From NCBI GenBank assembly GCA_023386365.1, contig JAEWJX010000041.1:1-64000 (forward strand): a DNA stretch of 64,000 bases. The letters run 5' to 3'. Position 1 is the first letter of the stretch. Each line of letters starts with the position of its first letter. Source of the stretch: Actinomycetes bacterium (GTDB taxonomy: Bacteria; Actinomycetota; Actinomycetes; Actinomycetales; Microbacteriaceae). A program made the position numbers and the translations under genes. Positions 10,369-18,420 of this stretch are shown here, piece after piece. A model generated the notes under the pieces. That model had not been told where the DNA came from. It did not search any database and saw only the letters and a list, made by a program, of their open reading frames with translations.

Positions 10369-12267
10369 TCAGGCGTCGATCAGACGGGTCAGCTCCGCGA
10401 TGAGGGAATCGACATCGGTGGCGCGCGCGACAAGCCCGCGCACGTTGTCCCGGTCGGAGAACACCTCCACCAGCTGGTCGAACACCTCCTGGAAGCTGGC
10501 GCGCCCCGACTCGCTGAACGCGATGAACGCGATCACCTCCACCCGCGCCTCCCCCCACGGCATGGATGTGCTGTTGAGCACGAGGGCGATGGAGGTGCGT
10601 TCGGCGGTCATCGCCATCGCGTGGGGCATGGCGAGGCCCTCCGTGAATGCGGTCGACGACAGGCGTTCCCGTTCGATGGCGCCGGTGACGTACGCGTCGT
10701 CGATGACGCCGACGTCCACCATCCGTGCCCCGAGGGTGCGGATCATGGACTCCGCGTCGGGTGCGTACAGTTCGCGGAAGAACAGCCGCTCGTCGAAGTA
10801 GCCGGCGAGCCGTTCGGCGAGGCGCGCGCGGCGGCGGCCGCGGCGCACCCGTGCCATCGCTGTCTGGATGGTCTGCACGTCCGGGTCGCCGAGGAACGGG
10901 TGCACGACGAGGATCCGGGGGCTGGGGGTCGGCGGTTCGATGACGGAGATGACGAGGTCGCCGGGCAGTTCGTCCCAGTCGACGTCGGATCGGGTGTCGA
11001 GCTGTTCGATGCGGAGGTCGGCGCCGATGGCGGTTTCGACGCGGTGCAGCAGGTCGAGGTGGAGCCGGTGGTAGGCGGGCGCGACGATGGTGGCGGTGAC
11101 GGCCTGGTCGCTTTGGCGCTGCTCTTCGAGGCGGGCGCCGAGGTGCATGGCGAGGTACGCGATCTCGTCTTCGGGGATGGCGATGCCTTCGCTCTGCTGC
11201 AGTTCGCGGGCGATGTAGACGGCCAGTTCGTAGATCATCGGGTAGCCGGATTTGATGGAGCGGGTGAGCGGGTTCCGTGAGAACGAGCCCTCCTGGGCGC
11301 GGCGGATGAGCTGCCGGATGTGCATGGCGAGCCGGAGCAGGAAGTCGTCGTCGCCTTCGAGGTCGACCAGGTATTCGCGTGCCGCCTTGTCGACGATGCG
11401 GCGCACCGCGTCCCGCTGTTCGTCATCGATGGGCGGGGGGCCGGCGTCGAGGCCGGTAGTGGCGACGCGCGTGCTCAGCAGGAAGCCGAGGTAATCGAGG
11501 TCGCCGACGGCGAGTCGGATGCCGAAGTGTTCGTCGACGAGGTCGTCGAGCATGGCGGTGAAGGGGTTCTCGTCGTCGATGGTGCGTTCGGGGGGTGCGT
11601 GCCTGGCCTGGGTGCGGTCGACGGCGATGGCGAGGTGCAGCAGCACCGTGCCGAGCCCGTAGTCGTTGATTTCGAAGCCGTCGGCGACGAGCCGTGCGAT
11701 GAGCGCCGTCTTGAATTCGCTGAGGTCGCCGGCGGCGAACCAGCTCTCGATGCGGTCGACTTCTCGCATCCCGCGGTTCGCCTCTTCGCGGAAGAGCGCG
11801 CCGATGAGGCGGCGTCGGGCCGTTTCGGGGCCTTCGAGTTGCACCCGTTCGCGGGTGCGCACGATGGTGAGGCCGGCAGCGCCCGCGCGGGAGCGGGCGC
11901 GCGCAAGGTCGGATTCGAGGGTGGAGTCGCTGACGTGGAGGCGTTCGGCGAGTTCGTACAGGTCGACACCGTCGGCGTCGTGGGGTGCGTCGAGGAGGCT
12001 GCGCAGCACGGCGGACACCCGGGCGGCGGGAGTTCCCACCGCGTCGGTGCGTTCGTCGCGGAGGCGTCGCGCCCATTCGGCGCGGTCCAGGCGATAGCCG
12101 GAAGGGCCCGATTCGATGAGGGGGGTGCTGCCGGCGGCGTTGAGGGCGGCGACGTAGCCACGGATGCTGCGGTCGGTGACACCGAGGCGCGCCGACAGGT
12201 CGGCGGCGGTCACCCATCCGCCACCGTGGGCGAGCGCCTCCGTGAGTTGCTCGTGTCGATCGACCAC
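10369..12267 (-). CDS. mtlR: PRD-containing PTS transcriptional regulator (MtlR/LicR type)
   Basis: Likely activator of the adjacent PTS genes, controlled by PTS phosphorylation. Reading from the GTG at 12267, which begins the HTH region (HEQLTEALAHGGGWVTAADL), it has 632 residues. In order: N-terminal HTH about 1-60, a second Mga-like HTH about 85-150, PRD1 and PRD2 (LLHLAIAVDR, LAMHIRQLI, YLAMHLGARLEE with candidate His), an EIIB-like domain about 400-480 and a C-terminal EIIA domain with FTEGLAMPHAM. The whole protein contains no Cys, so the EIIB-like domain lacks the phospho-Cys that B. subtilis MtlR uses. It is divergent from the PTS genes. The open frame extends further upstream but that part is not protein-like. 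Confidence 0.85.
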   Translation of the reverse strand: MVDRHEQLTEALAHGGGWVTAADLSARLGVTDRSIRGYVAALNAAGSTPLIESGPSGYRLDRAEWARRLRDERTDAVGTPAARVSAVLRSLLDAPHDADGVDLYELAERLHVSDSTLESDLARARSRAGAAGLTIVRTRERVQLEGPETARRRLIGALFREEANRGMREVDRIESWFAAGDLSEFKTALIARLVADGFEINDYGLGTVLLHLAIAVDRTQARHAPPERTIDDENPFTAMLDDLVDEHFGIRLAVGDLDYLGFLLSTRVATTGLDAGPPPIDDEQRDAVRRIVDKAAREYLVDLEGDDDFLLRLAMHIRQLIRRAQEGSFSRNPLTRSIKSGYPMIYELAVYIARELQQSEGIAIPEDEIAYLAMHLGARLEEQRQSDQAVTATIVAPAYHRLHLDLLHRVETAIGADLRIEQLDTRSDVDWDELPGDLVISVIEPPTPSPRILVVHPFLGDPDVQTIQTAMARVRRGRRRARLAERLAGYFDERLFFRELYAPDAESMIRTLGARMVDVGVIDDAYVTGAIERERLSSTAFTEGLAMPHAMAMTAERTSIALVLNSTSMPWGEARVEVIAFIAFSESGRASFQEVFDQLVEVFSDRDNVRGLVARATDVDSLIAELTRLIDA

Positions 12268-12407
12268 CCGACCCCCGCTCCGCGTCGAACGCGCGAGTCC
12301 AGTCAAGCATCGTCGGGGGCCGCGTGGCGGCGGTTGGGCGGATTCTTCCGGGGGTGCGGAAGCAGTCGGGGTGGTGGGGGAGTCGTGCACCGACGCAGAC
12401 TGGGCAC

Positions 12408-12452
12408 GCCCGCCGGGAGAGGGAACCGGCGGGCCCTGGACTTCGGTCCGGG
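12408..12452 (+). promoter_or_regulatory. tandem hairpins in the PTS intergenic region
   Basis: A perfect 9-bp stem (12408-12416 with 12426-12434) is followed directly by a second hairpin (12435-12441 with 12446-12452, one T.G pair) with a TTCG tetraloop. They lie in the 240-bp divergent region, about 55 nt before the EIIB-like gene. They could be a leader structure or an attenuator. No clear -35/-10 pair or MtlR operator could be assigned in this region. Confidence 0.4.
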
Positions 12453-12507
12453 ACGGCATCGCCGCCGACGCAGATCGCGCCGGGGGGCCTGGGATGCGGA
12501 GGTGGAG

Positions 12508-12825
12508 ATGAGGGTGCTCATCGTGTGCGGCGCGGGAGCGTCGAGCACCTTCGTGGCGCAGCGTCTGCGCCGCGCCGCCGCCGCACGGGCCCTCGACGTG
12601 ACGCCGATCGCGTCGTCGGCCTCTGCCGCCCTGGACCTCATCCCGACCGTCGACATTGTGTTGGCGGGTGCGCACCTCGGCGACGCGCTCGTCGAGTTGC
12701 GTGCGGCCGCCGACGCGTCGAAGGTGCCGGTCCTGGTGCTCGCGGATGCGGCGCGGGAGGATGGCGACGAACTGCTCGATACGACCCTGGCCGCGGTGGC
12801 GGCCCCCCGCGAGAGGATCACCTGA
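12508..12825 (+). CDS. free-standing PTS EIIB-like protein (lactose/cellobiose fold)
   Basis: The 105-residue protein starts MRVLIVCGAGASSTFVAQRL, the PTS EIIB pattern with the phospho-acceptor Cys at residue 7. It has a GGAGGTGGAG Shine-Dalgarno just before the ATG. No cognate EIIC or EIIA of the lactose family is present. It is the first gene of the operon and ends four codons into an ATGA overlap with ptsH. Because the divergent regulator lacks Cys in its own EIIB-like domain, this protein might act in regulation rather than sugar transport; that is inference. Confidence 0.7.
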   Translation: MRVLIVCGAGASSTFVAQRLRRAAAARALDVTPIASSASAALDLIPTVDIVLAGAHLGDALVELRAAADASKVPVLVLADAAREDGDELLDTTLAAVAAPRERIT

Positions 12826-13097
12826 TGGAACGCACGCTGCAGATCGCATCCGGCCACGGGCTGCACGCCCGACCGGCGAAGCTGTTCACGCAGGCGGTTT
12901 CCGCCTCGGGCCACAAGGTGACCATCGGCCGTCCGGGGGCTGCCCCGCTGAACGCGGCGAGCATCCTGTCGATCATCGCCGCCGGTTTCGAGAACGGCGA
13001 CGAGGTGGTGCTCACGGTGGAGGGCGACGAACCCGAGCGCGTGCTCGACGAGCTGAGCGAGTTCTTGACGACCGACCACGACGAGGCCGCCGGATGA
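12825..13097 (+). CDS. ptsH: phosphocarrier protein HPr
   Basis: HPr passes phosphate from enzyme I to EIIA domains. The 90-residue protein has the active-site segment SGHGLHARPAKLF with the phospho-His in HARP, and APLNAASILSIIA around the position of the regulatory Ser in Gram-positive HPr. The ATG at 12825 overlaps the preceding stop, and its own stop overlaps ptsI (ATGA), so the three genes are coupled. Confidence 0.93.
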   Translation: MERTLQIASGHGLHARPAKLFTQAVSASGHKVTIGRPGAAPLNAASILSIIAAGFENGDEVVLTVEGDEPERVLDELSEFLTTDHDEAAG

Positions 13098-14776
13098 TCG
13101 AACTGCGGGAGTTGCGCGGCGTCGGCATCGGCACGGGAGTCGTCGTCGGTCCGGTGCTGCATGTGGCGCGCCAGGCTCCCGCCACGGTGTCGGATGCTGC
13201 GAGCACGGTCGGCGCCGAGGCGGAGGCGGCGCGCGCACGGGAGGCGCTCGCCGCGGTGTCGGCGCAGCTTCGGGAGCGTGCGGCGGGTGCCGACGACGCG
13301 ACCCGCGACGTGCTGGAGGCGCAGGCGCTGATGACCGACGACCCGGCGCTGTTCGACGGGGTCGAGTCGCGGCTCGCATCCGGGGTGACGGCCGAGAAGG
13401 CCGTGTCGGATGCGTTCGCCGAGTTCGCCGCGCTGCTGGCGGATGCGGGGGAGTACTTCGCGGAGCGTGCGGCCGACCTGCACGACCTGTCGGATCGCAC
13501 GGTGGCGGTGCTGCAGGGTCGGTCGACGGACCTGGTGGTCGACCCCGGCCACCCGTATGTGCTGGTGGCGCGCGATCTGGCGCCCGCCGACACGGCGGTG
13601 CTCGACCTGGACCGGGTGCTCGCGTTCGTGACCAGCGAGGGCGGCCCCACGTCGCACACGGCGATCCTCGCCCGCCAGCGCGGCATCATCGCGCTCGTCG
13701 GGGCGGCCGGGGTGGAGTCGCTGCCCGACGGCACCGAGGTGGTCGTCGATGCCGAACGCGGCCGGGTCTCGGTGGAGCCGGATGCTGCGGAGCGCGCCGA
13801 CGCGGAGGCCCGCATCGCCGCACGTGCCGCCGCATCCGCCGCGCCGACCGGGCCCGGGGCTCTCGCCGACGGCACCCCGATCAAGCTGCTCGCGAACCTC
13901 GGCAAGCCGGGGGAAGCCGCCGACGCGGTGCGTCTCGGCGCGGAGGGTGTGGGTCTGTTCCGCACCGAGTTCCTCTTCCTCGATTCGGCGGATGCGCCGA
14001 CCGTCGAGGAGCAGACGGCGAGCTACCGCGAGGTGCTTGCCGCGTTCCCGGGCAAGCGCGTGGTGGTGCGCCTGCTCGACGCCGGCGCCGACAAGCCGCT
14101 GGCGTTCCTCTCCCCGGGTGAGGAGGAGAACCCGGCCCTCGGTCGGCGCGGGCTCCGGGCGCTGCGAGCCTCGGAGTCCGTGCTCCGGGATCAGCTCGCG
14201 GCTCTGGCGGCGGCGCAGGCCGACACGGAGGCCGACCTCTGGGTGATGGCCCCGATGGTGGCGACCGTCGAGGAGACGCGGTTCATCACGGCGGCGCTGC
14301 ACGACATCGGCATCCGCACGGCGGGCGTCATGGTGGAGATCCCGTCGGTGGCGCTGATCGCCGACCGCGTGCTCGCGAACACCGACTTCGCCTCCATCGG
14401 CACCAACGACCTCACGCAGTACACGATGGCCGCCGACCGCCAACTCGGCAGCGTCGCGTCGCTGCAGGACCCGTGGCACCCGGCGGTGCTGCGGCTCGTG
14501 GCCGAGGTGGGCGCCGCCGGCGCCGCCGCCGGCAAGCCCGTGGGTGTGTGCGGCGAAGCCGCTGCCGACCCCCTTCTCGCCGTCGTGCTCGCAGGTCTCG
14601 GTGTCACGAGCCTGTCGATGTCGCCGACGGCGCTCGCAGATGTCCGCGTATCCCTCGCGCGGTTCAGCCCGGACGACGCATCCGCGATCGCCCGTGCAGC
14701 CCTGGCGGCCGCCGAGGCCGCCTCAGCCCGAGAGGCGGCCCGCGTGGCCGCCGACACCATCACCGCGGCGCGCTAG
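13094..14776 (+). CDS. ptsI: phosphoenolpyruvate-protein phosphotransferase (enzyme I)
   Basis: Enzyme I takes phosphate from PEP and phosphorylates HPr in the cytoplasm. The ATG at 13094 overlaps the ptsH stop and gives 560 residues, the usual length. The phospho-His segment EGGPTSHTAILARQ, the FRTEFLFLD PEP-binding motif and the catalytic-Cys motif PVGVCGEAAADP are present. As EI and HPr are encoded inside this transport operon, it may serve the whole cell's PTS. Confidence 0.95.
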   Translation: MIELRELRGVGIGTGVVVGPVLHVARQAPATVSDAASTVGAEAEAARAREALAAVSAQLRERAAGADDATRDVLEAQALMTDDPALFDGVESRLASGVTAEKAVSDAFAEFAALLADAGEYFAERAADLHDLSDRTVAVLQGRSTDLVVDPGHPYVLVARDLAPADTAVLDLDRVLAFVTSEGGPTSHTAILARQRGIIALVGAAGVESLPDGTEVVVDAERGRVSVEPDAAERADAEARIAARAAASAAPTGPGALADGTPIKLLANLGKPGEAADAVRLGAEGVGLFRTEFLFLDSADAPTVEEQTASYREVLAAFPGKRVVVRLLDAGADKPLAFLSPGEEENPALGRRGLRALRASESVLRDQLAALAAAQADTEADLWVMAPMVATVEETRFITAALHDIGIRTAGVMVEIPSVALIADRVLANTDFASIGTNDLTQYTMAADRQLGSVASLQDPWHPAVLRLVAEVGAAGAAAGKPVGVCGEAAADPLLAVVLAGLGVTSLSMSPTALADVRVSLARFSPDDASAIARAALAAAEAASAREAARVAADTITAAR

Positions 14777-14804
14777 CACCGCATCCGAGCCAGGAGGCAC
14801 AACA

Positions 14805-16322
14805 ATGACGACGACGTCAGCAACGACGACGCCGCGGGGCGGGGGAGCCCGCGTCGCCGTCCAGAGATTCGGTACGTTCCTGTCGGGCATGATCATGCCC
14901 AACATCGCGGCGTTCATCGCGTGGGGCATCATCACGGCCCTGTTCATCCAGACGGGGTGGCTGCCCTTCGCGCCGCTCGGTGGCTTTGAGGATGCGGACG
15001 GCGTGAGCTGGCCGGGCCTCGTCGGCCCGATGATCACCTACCTGTTGCCGCTGCTGATCGGCTACACCGGCGGCAAGATGGTCTACAACGTGCGCGGTGG
15101 CGTCATCGGCGCCGTGGTCACCATGGGCATCATCGTCGGCGCCGCCGGCACCCCGATGTTCCTGGGTGCGATGATCTGCGGCCCGCTCGCGGCGCTGATC
15201 CTGAAGCAGGTCGACAAGATCTGGGCGGGCAAGATCAAGCCCGGCTTCGAGATGCTGGTCGACAACTTCTCCTCCGGCATCCTGGGCTTCCTGCTCGCGC
15301 TGGCCGCGTTCTTCGGACTCGCCCCGATCATCAAGTGGTTCGTGGAGGTGCTCGGCGCCGGTGTGCAGTGGCTCATCGACACGCAGCTGCTGCCGCTGGC
15401 CTCGATCATCGTCGAGCCGGCGAAGGTGCTGTTCCTCAACAACGCCATCAACCACGGTGTGCTGACTCCGCTCGGCACCCAGATGGTGGAGGAGCAGGGC
15501 AAGAGCCTGCTGTTCCTCGTCGAGGCGAACCCCGGCCCCGGTGCCGGCCTCCTGTTGGCCATCTCGGTGTTCGGCGTCGGCATCGCCCGCGCGACGGCGC
15601 CCGGCGCGTTCATCATCCAGTTCCTCGGCGGCATCCACGAGGTGTACTTCCCGTACGTCCTCGCGAAGCCGTTCCTGCTGGTCGCGATGATCGCGGGTGG
15701 CGCCACCGGCATCCTCACGAACCTGCTGTTCGGTTCGGGCCTCACCGGTCCGGCCGCCCCGGGCTCGATCCTGGCGGTGCTGGGTGTGACCGCGAAGGAC
15801 AGCTACGTCGGCGTCATCTGCTCGGTGGTGTTCTCGGCGGCCGTGACGTTCCTCATCACGATGTTCATCCTGCTCGCCAGCCGTAAGCGCGACCTCGCCT
15901 TCGAGGCGGAGGCGGATGCGCGTCTGGCGGCGTCGGTCTCGCAGACCGAGGCGAACAAGGGCAAGGAGAGCTCGGTGCTGTCCGGTCTCGCCGCGACGAT
16001 CGCGGTCAGCGAGGTCGCCGGTCGCCCCGTGAACAAGGTGGTCTTCGCCTGCGACGCCGGAATGGGGTCGAGTGCGATGGGCGCCTCCGTGCTGCGGAAC
16101 AAGTTCAAGAAGGCTGGGGTCGAGGCGGATGTCTCGAACGCGGCCATCGCGAACCTCACCGGTGATGAGGATCTGATCATCACGCAGCAGGAGCTGACCG
16201 AGCGCGCGCGGCTGAAGTCGCCGAACGCGATCCACATCTCGGTCGACAACTTCATGAACAGCCCGAAGTACGACGAGGTCGTGCAGCTGGTCAAGGAGCA
16301 GAAGGAAGGGGCCGCGCAGTAG
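14805..16322 (+). CDS. mtlA: PTS mannitol-type transporter EIICB
   Basis: Membrane permease that imports and phosphorylates a hexitol, most likely mannitol. The ATG at 14805 has an AGGAGGC Shine-Dalgarno; an upstream in-frame start lies inside ptsI and is rejected. The EIIC part (residues 20-350) starts with GTFLSGMIMPNIAAFIAWGI and has the GGIHEVYFPY motif; a linker leads to EIIB with the phospho-Cys in VFACDAGMGSSAMG (residues about 405-500). There are 505 residues. EIIA is separate (mtlF). Confidence 0.92.
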   Translation: MTTTSATTTPRGGGARVAVQRFGTFLSGMIMPNIAAFIAWGIITALFIQTGWLPFAPLGGFEDADGVSWPGLVGPMITYLLPLLIGYTGGKMVYNVRGGVIGAVVTMGIIVGAAGTPMFLGAMICGPLAALILKQVDKIWAGKIKPGFEMLVDNFSSGILGFLLALAAFFGLAPIIKWFVEVLGAGVQWLIDTQLLPLASIIVEPAKVLFLNNAINHGVLTPLGTQMVEEQGKSLLFLVEANPGPGAGLLLAISVFGVGIARATAPGAFIIQFLGGIHEVYFPYVLAKPFLLVAMIAGGATGILTNLLFGSGLTGPAAPGSILAVLGVTAKDSYVGVICSVVFSAAVTFLITMFILLASRKRDLAFEAEADARLAASVSQTEANKGKESSVLSGLAATIAVSEVAGRPVNKVVFACDAGMGSSAMGASVLRNKFKKAGVEADVSNAAIANLTGDEDLIITQQELTERARLKSPNAIHISVDNFMNSPKYDEVVQLVKEQKEGAAQ

Positions 16323-16356
16323 GCCCTCGGGTCCGGCGGCGAGAGAGGAGCACATC

Positions 16357-16797
16357 ATGAGCGACGAGATCCTGACACCGGAGCGCGTGGTGCTCGCCGA
16401 CCGGACCCCCACCCGCGAGGAGGCGATCCGCGACGTCGGACGCCTCCTCGTGGACGCCGGTGCGGTCCGTCCCGGCTACGTCGACTCGATGCTGGCCCGC
16501 GAGGCCACCGTGTCGACGTCGATGGGCAACTTCCTCGCGATCCCCCACGGCACGAACGAGGGCCGCGAGTTCATCGACGCGACGGCGCTCGCCGTCATCC
16601 GCTACCCGGATGCGATCTCCTGGGATGGCGACGAGGTGCGGTTCGTGATCGGCATCGCCGGTCGCGAGAACGAGCACCTCGAGATCTTGGGCCGGATCGC
16701 GGTGCTGTTCTCGGACGACGACGACGTTGCTGCGTTGCTCGCGGCGGGCACGGCGCAGGAGTTGTACGATCGCATCTCGGCGGTCAACGAGGACTGA
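16357..16797 (+). CDS. mtlF: PTS mannitol-type EIIA component
   Basis: Transfers phosphate from HPr to the MtlA EIIB domain. The 146-residue protein has the active-site motif FLAIPHGTNEG with the phospho-His, and matches the fructose/mannitol EIIA length. GAGAGGAG precedes the start. It ends the PTS operon. No mannitol-1-phosphate dehydrogenase (mtlD) is in the window, so the metabolic step must be encoded elsewhere. Confidence 0.92.
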   Translation: MSDEILTPERVVLADRTPTREEAIRDVGRLLVDAGAVRPGYVDSMLAREATVSTSMGNFLAIPHGTNEGREFIDATALAVIRYPDAISWDGDEVRFVIGIAGRENEHLEILGRIAVLFSDDDDVAALLAAGTAQELYDRISAVNED

Positions 16798-16852
16798 TCC
16801 AGGGCGGTCCGTCTCGCGACACGCCCGGCTGGCGCGCCCGCGTTTAATCGGC

Positions 16853-16858
16853 TAAGCT
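16853..16858 (+). promoter_or_regulatory. possible -10 of the infA promoter
   Basis: TAAGCT lies about 100 nt before infA in the gap after the PTS operon. No convincing -35 is seen. The leader then has a 5-6 bp hairpin (GTGCCT with AGGCAC). A separate promoter here would keep infA-rplQ independent of the PTS genes. Confidence 0.35.
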
Positions 16859-16960
16859 CGATCTTTGGTGCTTTGTGCCTGTAGGCACGCCTGCCTTCCG
16901 GCGGCGGTACCGAATCAATCACCCGCATGACCGAGCAGCACTGATAGCGATTTAGAGGGT

Positions 16961-17182
16961 ATGGCCAAAAAAGACGGCGTCATCGAGATCGAGGGATCTG
17001 TCCTCGAAGCTCTGCCGAACGCGATGTTCCGCGTCGAGCTGAGCAACGGACACAAGGTTCTCGCCCACATTTCGGGCAAGATGCGTCAGCACTACATCCG
17101 CATCCTCCCCGAGGACCGCGTGATCGTGGAGCTGAGCCCCTACGACCTGACCCGCGGCCGCATCGTCTACCGCTACAAGTAA
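16961..17182 (+). CDS. infA: translation initiation factor IF-1
   Basis: IF-1 occupies the A site during initiation. The 73-residue S1-type OB-fold protein ([20 protein letters not shown], then ENGHK-like [16 protein letters not shown]) has exactly the family length. AGAGGG lies very close to the ATG. It starts the infA-rpmJ-rpsM-rpsK-rpoA-rplQ group, separated from adk by the PTS locus. Confidence 0.98.
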   Translation: MAKKDGVIEIEGSVLEALPNAMFRVELSNGHKVLAHISGKMRQHYIRILPEDRVIVELSPYDLTRGRIVYRYK

Positions 17183-17238
17183 GGCTCGGAAAGTAACGGC
17201 CTGCGCCCGCGCAGGTACGAAGACAGCGAGAAGGAAAC

Positions 17239-17355
17239 ATGAAGGTCAACCCGAGCGTCAAGCCCATCTGCGACCACTGCAAGGTCATCCGCCGCAACGG
17301 CCGCGTGATGGTCATCTGCAAGTCGAACCCGCGTCACAAGCAGCGTCAGGGCTAA
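17239..17355 (+). CDS. rpmJ: 50S ribosomal protein L36
   Basis: A 38-codon gene starting [19 protein letters not shown] after a GAAGGAAA ribosome-binding site. The zinc-ribbon ligands CDHC, a third Cys and HKQRQG end mark the Cys-containing (C+) form of L36. It lies between infA and rpsM as is usual. Confidence 0.97.
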   Translation: MKVNPSVKPICDHCKVIRRNGRVMVICKSNPRHKQRQG

Positions 17356-17428
17356 ACCCCTCCGCCGCTTCGCGGTTTCACAACTCAATACACACACTGC
17401 ACCGTCAGAACCTCGCGAGAGGGGACAC

Positions 17429-17447
17429 CCCGGGTCGGAGGCCCGGG
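17429..17447 (+). promoter_or_regulatory. small hairpin in the 141-bp leader of rpsM
   Basis: CCCGGG (17429-17434) can pair with CCCGGG (17442-17447) across a 7-nt loop. The rest of the rpmJ-rpsM gap shows no gene. It may be a leader element of the alpha-type operon; evidence is weak. Confidence 0.3.
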
Positions 17448-17496
17448 CACCGACGGCGCCCCACACCTCCGAACGACTCCATAAGGAGAAGCCGAC

Positions 17497-17877
17497 ATGG
17501 CACGTCTCGCCGGCGTCGACATCCCGCGCGATAAGCGCGTGGAAGTCGCTCTGACGTACATCTACGGCGTGGGCCGCACCCGTGCGCTCGCGACCCTCAA
17601 GGAAACCGGGATCTCCGGTGACATCCGCGTGAAGGATCTGACCGACGACCAGCTCGTCGCCCTTCGCGACTACATCGAAGGCAACTTCAAGGTCGAGGGT
17701 GACCTCCGCCGTGAGGTTCAGGCCGACATCCGCCGCAAGGTCGAGATCGGTTCGTACGAGGGCCTGCGCCACCGTCGTGGCCTCCCCGTCCGCGGTCAGC
17801 GCACCAAGACCAACGCACGCACTCGCAAGGGCCCGAAGCGCACCGTGGCCGGCAAGAAGAAGGCAGGTAAGAAGTAA
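17497..17877 (+). CDS. rpsM: 30S ribosomal protein S13
   Basis: S13 contacts tRNA and the 50S subunit from the 30S head. It starts [20 protein letters not shown] and has the conserved [20 protein letters not shown] near the end, with 126 residues. An AAGGAGAA Shine-Dalgarno lies before the ATG. Its stop overlaps rpsK by one base. Confidence 0.98.
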   Translation: MARLAGVDIPRDKRVEVALTYIYGVGRTRALATLKETGISGDIRVKDLTDDQLVALRDYIEGNFKVEGDLRREVQADIRRKVEIGSYEGLRHRRGLPVRGQRTKTNARTRKGPKRTVAGKKKAGKK

Positions 17878-18275
17878 TGGCTGCTCCGAAGGCCGGCGCT
17901 CGCAAGGCGCGTCGCAAGGAGAAGAAGAACATCGCCGTGGGCCAGGCCCACATCAAGTCGACGTTCAACAACACCATCGTCTCGATCACCGACCCGAGCG
18001 GTGCCGTCGTCAGCTGGGCTTCGTCCGGCGCCGTCGGCTTCAAGGGTTCGCGCAAGTCGACCCCCTACGCCGCGCAGCTCGCCGCCGAGTCGGCCGCGCG
18101 CCAGGCGCAGGAGCACGGCATGAAGAAGGTCGACGTCTTCGTCAAGGGCCCCGGCTCGGGACGCGAGACCGCGATCCGTTCGCTTCAGGCCGCGGGCCTC
18201 GAGGTCGGCACCATCAACGATGTGACGCCGCAGGCGCACAACGGGTGCCGTCCCCCCAAGCGCCGCCGCGTCTAA
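17877..18275 (+). CDS. rpsK: 30S ribosomal protein S11
   Basis: S11 forms the 30S platform around the Shine-Dalgarno helix. The 132-residue protein has the core [20 protein letters not shown] and ends [11 protein letters not shown], as in the family. rpsD usually follows rpsK but is absent here; a 145-bp gap with a strong hairpin precedes rpoA. Confidence 0.98.
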   Translation: MAAPKAGARKARRKEKKNIAVGQAHIKSTFNNTIVSITDPSGAVVSWASSGAVGFKGSRKSTPYAAQLAAESAARQAQEHGMKKVDVFVKGPGSGRETAIRSLQAAGLEVGTINDVTPQAHNGCRPPKRRRV

Positions 18276-18283
18276 CACGTGAC

Positions 18284-18320
18284 CCGGATGGCCGGCGCCT
18301 CTCTCGGCCCGGCCATCCGG
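18284..18320 (+). terminator. 12-bp hairpin between rpsK and rpoA
   Basis: CCGGATGGCCGG (18284-18295) is perfectly complementary to CCGGCCATCCGG (18309-18320) with a 13-nt loop. No T-tract follows. It may be a partial terminator or a processing site separating rpsM-rpsK from rpoA-rplQ, in the place where rpsD is often encoded. Confidence 0.55.
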
Positions 18321-18420
18321 AACGGCAACGACTTCACAACTTCACAACACGGCGGCCCAGCCACCCGCCGCAACTGTCGTGGGCGTCATATGGCGGACGC
18401 CCTCGCCGAAAGGAAACCAC

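Noticed and set aside
12268..12849. 194-codon upstream extension of the PRD regulator
   Set aside because: The added sequence is Arg/Pro-rich, lacks any domain and would overlap the EIIB-like gene; the HTH begins right after the GTG at 12267.
17356..17496. tRNA or small RNA gene between rpmJ and rpsM
   Set aside because: No cloverleaf could be formed and no T-loop motif was found; only a 6-bp hairpin is present.
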